From assembly GCF_000423445.1 (NCBI RefSeq), contig NZ_AUHZ01000014.1, positions 32,091 through 96,090 of the forward strand: a DNA stretch of 64,000 nt, given 5' to 3'. The notes below the pieces were generated by a model. It made no database searches, had not been told where the DNA came from, and was given only the letters and a program-made list of their open reading frames with translations. Source of the stretch: Acidipropionibacterium thoenii DSM 20276. GTDB taxonomy: Bacteria; Actinomycetota; Actinomycetes; Propionibacteriales; Propionibacteriaceae. The position numbers and the translations under genes are program-made. Shown one piece after another: positions 52,683 to 61,217 of this stretch; the first letter of the stretch is position 1; the number at the start of each line of letters is the position of its first letter.

Positions 52683-53776
52683 GCCTGGTGCTCCACGTCG
52701 ACGGCGCCGCCTGGCGGGCCCATCAGGATTCGGTGGTGGCCGGCGATCCGGGCATCGTTCCGGTGGCCAAGGGCAATGGCTACGGCTTCGGGCTTGCCCG
52801 GCTGGCCGGCGAGGTGACACGACTCGGGCTGGGCTGCCTGGCGGTGGGCACGGCCGAGGAGGTGGCGCTGGTGCGCGGCAGCGCTGATGAGCACGAGGTG
52901 CGCGGCAGCGCTGATGAGCATGATGTCCGGGCCGGGGACGCCGAGCATCCGGGATTCGAGGGGGACGTCGTCGTCCTCACCCCGTGGCGTCCCGGCGACG
53001 CCGTGGCCGAGGCGGCGCTCGCCGATCCCGGCGTCATCACGACCCTCTCGCGCCTCGAGGATGTGGCCGCCGTCGCGAAGGCCCGTCCGGGAGCGCGGGT
53101 GATCCTGGAGGTGCTCACCTCCATGCGCCGCTACGGGATGCGGCCAGACGAGTTCGAGGCCGCCGTCGCGGCCGCCGAGGGGCTGGAGATCGTCGGCTGG
53201 ACCATCCACCTGCCGATGATCGGCCAGCATCTGGGCGAGGCCACCGACCTGGCCACCGCCGCCCTGTCGGCGTACACGGCTCCACTGTGGGTCTCCCACC
53301 TCAGCGCCGCCGATCTGGACCGGCTGCGTCAGACCTTCCACGTCGAGGTGCGCCATCGCGTCGGCACCGAGCTGTGGCTGGGGGCCCACGACGCCCTGCA
53401 CTACCGGGCGAGCGTCCAGGACGTCCACGACGTCGCGCCCTCGGAACGCGTCGGGTACTGGCAGCGCCGGGCCGGGCGGCGTCACCACCGGCTGGCGATC
53501 GTCTCGGGGGGAACCGCCAACGGGGTGGCCATGCAGGCCCCGACGGCTGCGGCCAACGCCCGGCAGATCGCCCAGACCGTGGCCAACGGCGTCATGGAGG
53601 CGGGCCGGATGGCCCTGTCCCCCTACTCGGCCGGCGGCCACAAGCTCTTCTTCGCCGAGCCTCCGCACATGCAGGCGAGCCTGCTGTGGGTGCCCGGCTC
53701 GGTGCGGATCGGCGACGAGCTCGAGGTGACGATGCGCGCCACCACCGCCACCCCGGACCGGATCATCGTGGAGTGA
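52679..53776 (+). CDS. Alanine racemase-like PLP enzyme coupled to FemX
   Basis: This 365-residue fold-type III PLP protein has the lysine motif VPVAKGNGYGFG near residue 30 that matches the Alr VKANAYGHG site, the barrel strand VILEVLTSMRRYGMRP (the R-x-G part of Alr), and a C-terminal beta domain ending in IGDELEVTMRATTATP. It is shorter and more diverged than housekeeping Alr. A 27-bp tandem duplication encodes two VRGSADEH units near residue 65. Because translation is coupled to a Fem transferase, a role in supplying or modifying an amino acid for peptidoglycan branches is a fair inference; racemase activity is unproven. Confidence 0.85.
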   Translation: MSLVLHVDGAAWRAHQDSVVAGDPGIVPVAKGNGYGFGLARLAGEVTRLGLGCLAVGTAEEVALVRGSADEHEVRGSADEHDVRAGDAEHPGFEGDVVVLTPWRPGDAVAEAALADPGVITTLSRLEDVAAVAKARPGARVILEVLTSMRRYGMRPDEFEAAVAAAEGLEIVGWTIHLPMIGQHLGEATDLATAALSAYTAPLWVSHLSAADLDRLRQTFHVEVRHRVGTELWLGAHDALHYRASVQDVHDVAPSERVGYWQRRAGRRHHRLAIVSGGTANGVAMQAPTAAANARQIAQTVANGVMEAGRMALSPYSAGGHKLFFAEPPHMQASLLWVPGSVRIGDELEVTMRATTATPDRIIVE

Positions 53777-53879
53777 GGGGACGAGATTCCCGACGGGCCG
53801 TCCTTTTCGGTCCGGCCGGGCCGGAAACCCCCGACTGCCGGGAGATCCGCCACCTGGTCGGGCCTGAACATCGGCGGAA

Positions 53880-53885
53880 TACCAT
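53880..53885 (+). promoter_or_regulatory. -10 element of leaderless transcript for the 53892 gene
   Basis: TACCAT lies 6 nt before the GTG start at 53892, with no ribosome site. Confidence 0.5.
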
Positions 53886-53891
53886 ATCCAG

Positions 53892-54623
53892 GTGAGCGGA
53901 TTCGACTGGGCGTACCGGAGCAGCGTGCCCGGAGTGGGGTGGACTCCCCGTGACGAGTCCCTGCTGCGCACCGCCTTCGCGGTGCACTGCATCCTCACCG
54001 ACCACTTCGACGAGGTGCCGGGCATTCCGGTGCCCTTCGCGGTTCCGGGGCAGTTCCCGCAGAACCGGGTGATCGCCACAGCCCCCTTCACGCTGTACTC
54101 CTTCCAGGCGGCCGGGGACGGCTCCTACGTCCATGACAACGGGTTCTTCTTCGCCACCGGCGAGTACGGGTTGGCGCTGACGGCCGGCGTCGGGCTCGCC
54201 CGGGCCATCGGGAACTCCCAGCGCAGGAATGCCGCCCAGGCCGACGCCACCCGGATGTGGCGTCCTCTGGACCAGGGGCGGATCTTCATCAACATCGACG
54301 GCTTCCACCTACTGACCGCCGGGGATCTGGTGACCTGGGACTGGCAGAGCATCGACCTGGGCCAGATGGTCCAGCGGGGCCAGTTCGCCATGGTGGGCAA
54401 TTCGGAGCAGGGCCGGGTGAGCTATGTCATCGAGTCCGATCTCGCCGAGCTCGTGTTCTTCCTGTGGGCAGCTCACCGGCAGCCTCAGCATCCGCAGCTC
54501 TACCAGCGGGTGTGGCTGCTGCCGGAGTGGCTGAACAAGTACGACGCGGTACGCCGCCCCGACGACATCGACTACTGGAACCAGTCGGTCCTCGGCGACC
54601 GGGCTCTGCCCCCGGGTCTCTGA
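53892..54623 (+). CDS. Protein of unknown function, 243 aa
   Basis: I do not recognise a family. The protein is soluble, without signal peptide or long hydrophobic segments, and has many aromatic residues (APFTLYSFQAAGDGSYVHDN, then LVTWDWQSIDLGQM, and VWLLPEWLNKYDAV near the C-terminus). Codon usage and composition agree with its neighbours, and a GTG start 6 nt behind TACCAT supports a leaderless gene. It follows the FemX/Alr pair by 115 bp on the same strand and precedes a strong hairpin. Confidence 0.75.
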   Translation: MSGFDWAYRSSVPGVGWTPRDESLLRTAFAVHCILTDHFDEVPGIPVPFAVPGQFPQNRVIATAPFTLYSFQAAGDGSYVHDNGFFFATGEYGLALTAGVGLARAIGNSQRRNAAQADATRMWRPLDQGRIFINIDGFHLLTAGDLVTWDWQSIDLGQMVQRGQFAMVGNSEQGRVSYVIESDLAELVFFLWAAHRQPQHPQLYQRVWLLPEWLNKYDAVRRPDDIDYWNQSVLGDRALPPGL

Positions 54624-54678
54624 ACCCCGTTCTCCTTCCTCCCCTGCACCCGTTCCCCCTCCCCCGGGCTCCATTCCT

Positions 54679-54744
54679 CGACGGCATCCAAAACTGGCGG
54701 CGGCAGTGGTATTCCACCGCCGCCGCCAACTTTGGATGCCGTCG
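54679..54744. repeat. Long intergenic hairpin with 31-bp arms
   Basis: Arms 54679-54709 and 54714-54744 pair over 31 bp with three mismatches around a TATT loop (outer end CGACGGCATCCAAA). It lies 55 bp after the 53892 gene. It is unrelated to the elements at 39685 and 43882 and far longer than a normal terminator. Confidence 0.85.
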
Positions 54745-54842
54745 CCGATCTGAGGTGGGGTCGGCATTTGCGCACAAGGCTCTCCGGTGCCGCCTCGTTG
54801 CGCGCAACAATGGCCGTGACGATCACCATCGGAGGAGATCCA

Positions 54843-56063
54843 ATGAGCAGTCCACGAGATGTCGTTGTCATCGGCGGAGGCCTGGCCGGGGCGAAGACCG
54901 TCGAGGCGCTGAGGGAACAGGGTTTCGACGGCTCGATCACCCTCATCGCCGCGGAGCCGAACCTGCCCTACGAGAGACCACCGCTGTCGAAGGGATTCCT
55001 GGCCGGCGGCGACTCCTTCGAGGACGCCGTCACCCACCCCCGCGACTGGTACACCGAGCACGACGTCGACCTTCGGCTGTCCACCAGGGCCACCGCGATC
55101 GACACCGAGGTGCATGCGGTGACCCTCGACGAGGGCTCCCCATTGCGCTACGACAAGCTGGTTCTGGCGACCGGATCCACGCCACGGCGGCTCACCGTAT
55201 CCGGGGCCGGCGCCGAGCGGGTCCATGTGCTGCGGACCAGGCAGGACGCCGAGACGCTGCGCGCCGAGTTCGGCGAGGGGCGCCGTCTCGTGGTGATCGG
55301 CGCCGGCTGGATCGGACTCGAGGCGGCCGCCACCGCGAGGGAGAAGGGCAGCGTCGTCACCGTCGTCGCACCCTCCACCATCCCCCTGGCCCATGCCCTG
55401 GGCGATCGGATGGGCACCGTCTACGCGAAACTCCACCGCGAGCACGGCGTCACCTTCCGGCTGCGGACCTCTGTGGCCGAGATCACCGCGACGGCCGGCC
55501 GGGCAACCGGGGTGAGGCTCACCAACGGGGAGACGATCGGGGCGGACGCGGTCCTGGTGGGCATCGGCGCCGAGCCGAATGTGGCACTGGCCGAGGCCGC
55601 CGGGCTGGCCGTGGACAACGGCGTCCTCGTCGACGCCGGGCTGCACACCAGCGACCCGGACATCTACGCCGTCGGCGACATCGCCAATGTGGACCATCCG
55701 GTTCTGGGTGCCAGGAGCCGGGTGGAGCACTGGGCCACGGCCCTCAACCAGCCCGCGATCGCGGCGACGAACCTGCTCGGCGGGGACGCCCGCTGGGAGG
55801 AACTGCCGTACTTCTTCAGCGATCAGTACGACGTCGGAATGGAGTACTACGGGCAGCCCGGGGAGGAGGACTCCCTGGTGATCCGCGGGAGCCTCGACAC
55901 CCGCGAGTTCGTGGCCTTCTGGCTCGACGCGAACCGCATCACCGCGGTGATGAATGTCAACGTCTGGGATGTCATCGATGCCGTCAAGCCGATCATCGCG
56001 GCCCGCAGGCCCGTCGATCCGGCCCGGCTGGCCGATCCGGAGGTCCCCTTCGCCGAGCTGTGA
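54843..56063 (+). CDS. Ferredoxin reductase-type FAD/NAD(P) oxidoreductase
   Basis: In this 406-residue flavoprotein, DVVVIGGGLAGAKTVEALRE (residues 6-25) binds FAD, RLVVIGAGWIGLEAAATARE near 147 binds NAD(P), and DIYAVGDIANVDHPVLG near 275 is the second FAD contact. The PYERPPLSKGFLAG motif and C-terminal domain match ferredoxin reductases of P450 and oxygenase systems and AIF-like enzymes. No ferredoxin or P450 gene is nearby. The ATG has GGAGGAG 5-7 nt upstream. Confidence 0.9.
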   Translation: MSSPRDVVVIGGGLAGAKTVEALREQGFDGSITLIAAEPNLPYERPPLSKGFLAGGDSFEDAVTHPRDWYTEHDVDLRLSTRATAIDTEVHAVTLDEGSPLRYDKLVLATGSTPRRLTVSGAGAERVHVLRTRQDAETLRAEFGEGRRLVVIGAGWIGLEAAATAREKGSVVTVVAPSTIPLAHALGDRMGTVYAKLHREHGVTFRLRTSVAEITATAGRATGVRLTNGETIGADAVLVGIGAEPNVALAEAAGLAVDNGVLVDAGLHTSDPDIYAVGDIANVDHPVLGARSRVEHWATALNQPAIAATNLLGGDARWEELPYFFSDQYDVGMEYYGQPGEEDSLVIRGSLDTREFVAFWLDANRITAVMNVNVWDVIDAVKPIIAARRPVDPARLADPEVPFAEL

Positions 56064-56242
56064 CCGCCCGATCCGATGCCTGCCCGGTGCGCATACCCGA
56101 GGTGTGCCGGGTAAACCAGCGAGACATGGGGGGTCTGGGACATGAACGCCACAGATCAGCGGCTGTCTCGCTGGATCACCCGGTACCGGTCATCTAGTGA
56201 ACGGCAGGCGGCCGGGATGCTGGGGCTTGAGACACTGGGTCA

Positions 56243-57499
56243 ATGAGTGAGAACGCCGAGGATCTCAACACACCGGCACCCGTCACCGGCCCATGGCGCC
56301 GCACGGCCGCCGGTGCCGGGCTGCTGGGAGCCGACGGCCGGGTGGCGCCGACGATCTTCACCGAGATGACCGCCCTGGCCACCAGCACCGGCGCGCTCAA
56401 TCTCGGGCAGGGGTTCCCCGACGATCCAGGGCCACACGAGGTGCTCGACGCCGCCCGCGAGGCCATCGCCGCGGGCCGTAATCAGTACCCGCCGCTGCCC
56501 GGAATCCCCTCGTTGCGCACTGCGATCGCCGCTCACCAGGCCCGCTTCTACGGCCTGAACGTCGACCCCGACACCGAGATCCAGGTGACCATGGGCGCCA
56601 CGGAGGCGATGGCCGCGTCCCTGTTGGCGCTGGTGGAGCCCGGCCAGGAAGTGGTCACGATCGACCCCTTCTACGACGCCTATGCCGCGGTCATCGCCCT
56701 GGCCGGCGGCGTGCAGGTCCCCGCCCCGCTGGATCTGACCCACGACGCAGACGGCCACCCGACCGGCTTCTCACTGGACGTGGCGGCGCTCCGGGAGGCC
56801 GTCTCCGACAACACCCGGGCCATCATCGTCAACACCCCGCACAATCCCACCGGCACCATGCTCGGCCGCGCCGATCTGGAACAGATCCTGGCCGTCGCCA
56901 AGGAACATGGCGCCTACGTCATCACCGATGAGGTCTATGAGCACCTCACCTTCGCCGGCCCGCACATCCCGATGGCCACCCTGCCCGGGGCCCGCGGCAC
57001 CGTGGTCTCGATCTCCTCGGCCGGCAAGACCTTCTCGGTGACCGGCTGGAAGATCGGCTGGATCACCGCCGCACCGGAGCTCATCACCGCGATCCAGGCC
57101 GTCAAGCAGTTCCTCACCTTCGCCGGAGGCGGCCCCTTCCAAGTCGGTGTCGCGGCCGGGCTCGGGCTGGGGGGCGAGGTCTTCGACGCCGTCCGCTCCT
57201 CTCTTCAGGACCGCCGCGACCTGCTCGTCTCCGGGCTTCGGTCCGCAGGCTTCGACGTCATCGTCCCCGACGCCGGCTACTTCACGGTGGCCGACGCCGC
57301 CCCGCTGGGCTTCGAGGACGGCGCCCAGCTGTGCCGCGAAATGCCCGAACGGATCGGCGTCGCCGCCGTCCCCGTCTCGGCCTTCACCAGCGCAGCCGGG
57401 CCGAACGCCGCCAGGATGCGCTCCCTGGTGCGATTCGCCCACTGCAAGTCCGCAGACAGCATCGGCCAGGCGGTCGACCGCCTCCAGAAGCTCCACTGA
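56243..57499 (+). CDS. Class I/II PLP aminotransferase
   Basis: This 418-residue aminotransferase has LNLGQGFPDDPGP near residue 53, NQYPPLPGIPSLR near 82, NTPHNPTGT near 195, DEVYEHLTF near 229 and the PLP lysine in SSAGKTFSVTGWKIGW near 260. The motif spelling (GQGFPD, SSAGKTFSVTGWK) is closest to kynurenine/methionine aminotransferases of the YbdL/KAT type. Substrate uncertain. The GlcD-type gene follows by 20 bp, so a 2-oxo-acid or 2-hydroxy-acid pathway is likely. Confidence 0.92.
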   Translation: MSENAEDLNTPAPVTGPWRRTAAGAGLLGADGRVAPTIFTEMTALATSTGALNLGQGFPDDPGPHEVLDAAREAIAAGRNQYPPLPGIPSLRTAIAAHQARFYGLNVDPDTEIQVTMGATEAMAASLLALVEPGQEVVTIDPFYDAYAAVIALAGGVQVPAPLDLTHDADGHPTGFSLDVAALREAVSDNTRAIIVNTPHNPTGTMLGRADLEQILAVAKEHGAYVITDEVYEHLTFAGPHIPMATLPGARGTVVSISSAGKTFSVTGWKIGWITAAPELITAIQAVKQFLTFAGGGPFQVGVAAGLGLGGEVFDAVRSSLQDRRDLLVSGLRSAGFDVIVPDAGYFTVADAAPLGFEDGAQLCREMPERIGVAAVPVSAFTSAAGPNAARMRSLVRFAHCKSADSIGQAVDRLQKLH

Positions 57500-57519
57500 C
57501 CACCACCAGAAAGATCCTG

Positions 57520-58932
57520 ATGACCACCACCCTCGACCCCGATCTCACCGACGAGACCGCTCCCCACCGTGTTGTGACCGCGATGCGTGGCTCACTGCCC
57601 GGCATCGACCTCGACGACTCCCCCACCACGCTGGCCGCCCACCGCACCGATCGTTCGGCGATGCCGGGCGACCCGGATCCCCTGGTGCTGGCCCGGCCCG
57701 CGTCGACCGAGCAGGTCTCGGCCCTGCTGGCCTACGCCAACGCCCACCGGATCCCCGTCGTCCCGCAGGGCACCCTCACCGGCGTCGCCGGGGCGGCGTC
57801 CGCCATCAGCCGCGCGATCCTGCTGGATCTGACCGCCATGGACGCCATCATCCGCATCGACGCCGACGACATGATCGCGGTGGCCCAGCCCGGCGTCATC
57901 GTGGCCGATCTTGCGGCGGCGGCCGCAGACCGGGGCCTGTTCTACGCCCCTGATCCGGCGTCGGCGCAGATCGCCACGCTGGGCGGCAATGTGGCTACCA
58001 ATGCCGGCGGAATGCGCTGCATCAAGTACGGGGTGACGAGGGAGTCGGTGCGCTCCCTGGAGGTGGTGCTGGCCGACGGCACCGTCCTGCGCACCCGGCC
58101 CAGCACCATCAAGACGGTCGGCGGTCTGGATCTCACCGGGCTGATCGTGGGCTCTGAGGGGACTCTGGCGGTGGTCACCGAGATCACCGTGAAGCTGCTT
58201 CCGGCACCGGGGCCCGAACGCGGCGTGCTGGGACTGTTCCCCAGCGTCGCGCAAGGATTGAGCGCGACGAACCGGATCGCCGCGGGGCCGCGTACCCCGG
58301 CGAGGCTGGAGTTCATGGACGGCCGGTGCCTGGAGGCGATCCGCAAGCACATCCCCGACGCCCCGGTCCCGGCCGAGGCCAACGCGTGGGCGCTCGCGGT
58401 CACCGACGCCCGCGACGGGGCCGAGGAGGACCTGGCGAGCTTCGAGAAGATCTTCGCCGACGCCGGGGCGACGACCGTGCAACGGGCCGACAGCGCCGAG
58501 GAGCTGGAAGCCATCCTGGAGGCCAGGCGCCAGCTCCAGCCGAGCGCCCGTGGACTGCTCGGCGGGTCGGTGGAGGGCGATATCGCGGTGCCCCGCAGTG
58601 CATTGGCCAATTTCAGTGCGCGAGTCGCCGAGGTGGAGAGCGCCTACGACGTCACGATCGCGCTGGGCGGCCATGTGGGCGACGGCAATCTGCATCCGAT
58701 CGTGGCCTACACACCGGCCGAGGGGGCCCGGGAGAGGGCCGATGAGGCCGTCATGACGCTGAGCCGGCTGGCCCAGGAGATGGGCGGGACGATGTCCGGC
58801 GAGCACGGCGTCGGGTTGGAGAAGCTGCCCGCTCTGGACACCGAGATGGCTCCGGAGGCTCTGGAACTCCAGCGCCGGATCAAGACGCTCTTCGACCCGA
58901 ACGGCATCCTCAACCCGGGCAAGAAGTACTGA
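57520..58932 (+). CDS. FAD-linked 2-hydroxy-acid dehydrogenase (GlcD/D-lactate dehydrogenase type)
   Basis: This 470-residue protein has an FAD-binding type-4 domain (VVPQGTLTGVAGAASAISR near residue 81, IATLGGNVATNAGGMRCIKY near 150, LIVGSEGTLAVVTEITVKL near 208) and a C-terminal cap with GGHVGDGNLHPI near 385 and SGEHGVGLEKL near 425. It oxidises glycolate, D-lactate or a similar acid. The ATG at 57520 places the fold start correctly and leaves a 20-bp gap to the aminotransferase. A lactate role would suit a lactate-fermenting bacterium (inference). Confidence 0.92.
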   Translation: MTTTLDPDLTDETAPHRVVTAMRGSLPGIDLDDSPTTLAAHRTDRSAMPGDPDPLVLARPASTEQVSALLAYANAHRIPVVPQGTLTGVAGAASAISRAILLDLTAMDAIIRIDADDMIAVAQPGVIVADLAAAAADRGLFYAPDPASAQIATLGGNVATNAGGMRCIKYGVTRESVRSLEVVLADGTVLRTRPSTIKTVGGLDLTGLIVGSEGTLAVVTEITVKLLPAPGPERGVLGLFPSVAQGLSATNRIAAGPRTPARLEFMDGRCLEAIRKHIPDAPVPAEANAWALAVTDARDGAEEDLASFEKIFADAGATTVQRADSAEELEAILEARRQLQPSARGLLGGSVEGDIAVPRSALANFSARVAEVESAYDVTIALGGHVGDGNLHPIVAYTPAEGARERADEAVMTLSRLAQEMGGTMSGEHGVGLEKLPALDTEMAPEALELQRRIKTLFDPNGILNPGKKY

Positions 58933-59078
58933 GCCCGGGCTCGCGGGCCCTACCGGTAGTGCTCTCGACAGGGGACGACGGCTCTTCGACAGGGTCGTGC
59001 TCCTGAGCATGTCCGGCCCTCATGCCGTCGAAGATGACGTCCATCTGGCTGCTGAACTCCGCCTCCGTCGGCGACGGT

Positions 59079-59255
59079 TCAGGACGCGAGGTGATTGTCA
59101 TGTGCAAACCGCTCCTTGATCTCCTGGAGTTCCCGGCGGATCTTCGTCGTGTTGTATGCGGTGACGATCAGACTGATGAGGATCACGCACGCAACGACGA
59201 TGCCCACCACCAGTCCGCCGATCGATAATGCGGCAATTGCTGATTCAGTTCCCAT
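59079..59255 (-). CDS. Small single-span membrane protein, 58 aa
   Basis: The ATG at 59255 (GGAGA ribosome site) gives MGTESAIAALSIGGLVVGIV as the start of one long hydrophobic helix, followed by a basic/acidic cytoplasmic helix (TTKIRRELQEIKERFAHD). Two in-frame upstream starts are less likely. It is divergent from the histidine kinase gene; the shared operator at 59359 lies between them, so it could belong to the same regulon. Function unknown. Confidence 0.7.
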   Translation of the reverse strand: MGTESAIAALSIGGLVVGIVVACVILISLIVTAYNTTKIRRELQEIKERFAHDNHLAS

Positions 59256-59358
59256 GAATGGTCTCCATTCATATTTCCGTTGACCACGACTAGCGGCCAA
59301 TTTGCACCGGGGACGCTACGCCCCCGCCTTTGCCATGTCGAGCGAATGGATCGAACTC

Positions 59359-59383
59359 TGCCCGATCGGGCAATTGTCGACAA
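59359..59383. promoter_or_regulatory. Operator, single box, upstream of the histidine kinase
   Basis: TGCCCGATCGGGCA (59359-59372) is a perfect palindrome, followed by ATTGTCGACAA. The same block, reverse-complemented, occurs upstream of the response regulator at 61216-61267. The box lies about 94 bp upstream of the kinase start and about 60 bp upstream of a possible TAGCGT promoter for the small membrane protein. A binding site for the neighbouring response regulator is the natural inference. Confidence 0.7.
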
Positions 59384-59446
59384 ATTGACGCCTCCGGCCA
59401 GTCACCGGATCTCGCCACGGGGCGCACCATCTCGCGCGCGGACCCT

Positions 59447-59452
59447 TAGCAT
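59447..59452 (+). promoter_or_regulatory. -10 element of leaderless histidine kinase transcript
   Basis: TAGCAT is followed by 7 nt and the ATG at 59460, with no ribosome site. Confidence 0.5.
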
Positions 59453-59459
59453 CTGACTC

Positions 59460-60560
59460 ATGGCACTCCGCAGAGGACTTCTGCACCGCACACTCAGCAG
59501 CGGCGCCATGGAGGTGACCCTCGCCATCGTCCTCCTGGCCATCGACGCATTGCCCTTCCACCCCGGCTATGACGCCACGCTCGCGCTGATCCTGGGCATC
59601 ATCGCCTGCGGAGGTGCCGCGCTGACGGCCTGGCATCCCCGCATCGGCGCGGTCATCGCCTGTCTGGGTTTCGGCGGTTTGGCACTGCTGCCCGACAACA
59701 TGGTCGGCCCCACCCTGTATGCCCTGATGATCGTCATCCTCTCGTGCGCCTGGCATGAGGAGTTCTGGACGGCGGTGGCGACCTCAGCCTGGGGATATGG
59801 GGTGTCATTGTGGCTGTCCTTCCGCAACACCACGACGATGCGCGAGGACCTCCAGGCCATCGTCGTGTGGCTCGGCGTCTACGCTCTCCCGTGGGTTGTC
59901 GGGCTGGCCCTGCGCAACACCCAGTTCGTCGAGCGTCGCCGGATCGCGGCTCGCGCCGAGGCTCAGCGCCGGGAAATCGCCGCCGAGCTGCACGACAACG
60001 TCACGCACGAGCTGGCACTCATCACCATGACCGCGGAAGCCACCCGGATAGATCCCACTATCGACAAGGACGACGCACTGGTCGACATCGCAGCCATGAG
60101 CCGCCGCAGTTCCGCCTATGTACGACACATGGTGAGCCTCATGCGAGCCGGAATCGCATCGCCACCATTGTCATTCTCCACCGAGATCAGAAACGGCCTC
60201 GCCCGCCTTGCCGACGCCGGCTTCAGCGTCGAGCCCGAAATCGGCGACGGCGTCGACTCGATATCACCGGCGATGTCGAGCGCCCTGGGGCACATCGCCC
60301 ACGAAGCATTCAACAACATCCTCCGGCACGGCTCCCCTGATGGCCTGTGCAGGGTGACGGCGCGAGCCGACAGCAGCGGTCTCAGGGCAACGTTCACCAA
60401 CGCCACGACCACCGCCTACCACGGAGACGATCTGGGCATCACCGGCATGAGGGACCTGGCGGAAGGCCTCGGCGGCACCCTTGACACGCGACTGTCGGAC
60501 GGCCGCTGGACGGTCAGGGTCTCAATTCCTGACGCCATGGTCGAAGGCAGCGCCTCCTGA
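59460..60560 (+). CDS. NarL-system sensor histidine kinase
   Basis: This 366-residue protein has five or six hydrophobic segments in residues 15-155, then a HisKA_3 dimerisation helix with the phosphoacceptor in EIAAELHDNVTHELALI near residue 180, and a HATPase domain (HIAHEAFNNILRHG near 285, DDLGITGMRDLAEGLGGTL near 322). There is no large extracellular sensor domain, so it probably senses the membrane or a small ligand. Its last 39 bp overlap the end of the convergent response-regulator gene, an unusual layout for a partner pair. The same operator lies in front of both genes. Confidence 0.9.
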   Translation: MALRRGLLHRTLSSGAMEVTLAIVLLAIDALPFHPGYDATLALILGIIACGGAALTAWHPRIGAVIACLGFGGLALLPDNMVGPTLYALMIVILSCAWHEEFWTAVATSAWGYGVSLWLSFRNTTTMREDLQAIVVWLGVYALPWVVGLALRNTQFVERRRIAARAEAQRREIAAELHDNVTHELALITMTAEATRIDPTIDKDDALVDIAAMSRRSSAYVRHMVSLMRAGIASPPLSFSTEIRNGLARLADAGFSVEPEIGDGVDSISPAMSSALGHIAHEAFNNILRHGSPDGLCRVTARADSSGLRATFTNATTTAYHGDDLGITGMRDLAEGLGGTLDTRLSDGRWTVRVSIPDAMVEGSAS

Positions 60561-61166
60561 GTACGCCGCGAGCGCGGCCCTTCCCTTCACGCCGAAACGG
60601 CGGCACAGTGCCGAGATCGTCTGCTTCGCCCACGATGTCGACATGTTCAGTTCCTCGGCGATACGCGCATTCGTCGCACCTGTCTGGACGAGCCTGAACA
60701 CCTCGCGCTCCCGCGGGTCGGCCAACCAGTCCATCAGGCCCTCCCCGCCAGCCGCGGACTCCCGGATGAACTCGGGAGCCAGCAGGGATACGCCCGACGC
60801 CACGAGGCGGACGGCCGAGACCATGTTCTCGGGCCTCACGTCCTTGGTCAGCGCACCGAGCACCGTCTGCCGCAGGGCACCGCGCACCGGCACCTCATCG
60901 GGATACGACGTGACGTAGAGGATCTTGCAGTTGCTTCCCGACGCCGCCAGCCCCGACGCTACGGCGGGCCCCGTCATGCCGGGCATCCGGACGTCGAGCA
61001 GAAGGACCTCGATATCATCCCTGGGGACGCCGGCGATGGCGTCGCGACCGGACCCGTACATCCCGCACACCAGCAGATCCGGGGCGGCGGAGAGGAAGAC
61101 CCCCGTCTGCCGACGGACCTGCTCACTGTCGTCGCAGATCCCGACCCTGATGCCCCCAGCGCTCAT
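60522..61166 (-). CDS. NarL/LuxR-family response regulator
   Basis: In this 214-residue protein the receiver domain has the acidic pair ICDD (residues 9-12), phospho-Asp in VLLLDVRMPGMTGP near 58 and the Lys in GALTKDVRPENM near 108. The LuxR HTH has DPREREVFRLVQTGATNARI, followed by AEELNMSTSWAKQTISALCR. The ATG at 61166 is 6 nt behind TATGAT (leaderless). It probably pairs with the convergent kinase at 59460 and binds the GCCCGATCGGGC boxes at 59359 and 61226-61260, including its own promoter. Confidence 0.9.
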   Translation of the reverse strand: MSAGGIRVGICDDSEQVRRQTGVFLSAAPDLLVCGMYGSGRDAIAGVPRDDIEVLLLDVRMPGMTGPAVASGLAASGSNCKILYVTSYPDEVPVRGALRQTVLGALTKDVRPENMVSAVRLVASGVSLLAPEFIRESAAGGEGLMDWLADPREREVFRLVQTGATNARIAEELNMSTSWAKQTISALCRRFGVKGRAALAAYSGGAAFDHGVRN

Positions 61167-61172
61167 AGCCGG

Positions 61173-61178
61173 ATCATA
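61173..61178 (-). promoter_or_regulatory. -10 element of leaderless response-regulator transcript
   Basis: TATGAT on the minus strand ends 6 nt before the ATG at 61166. Confidence 0.6.
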
Positions 61179-61217
61179 GCCCCCGGGGCACGGACCCGGT
61201 CGGCCGGAGTACGAAAT

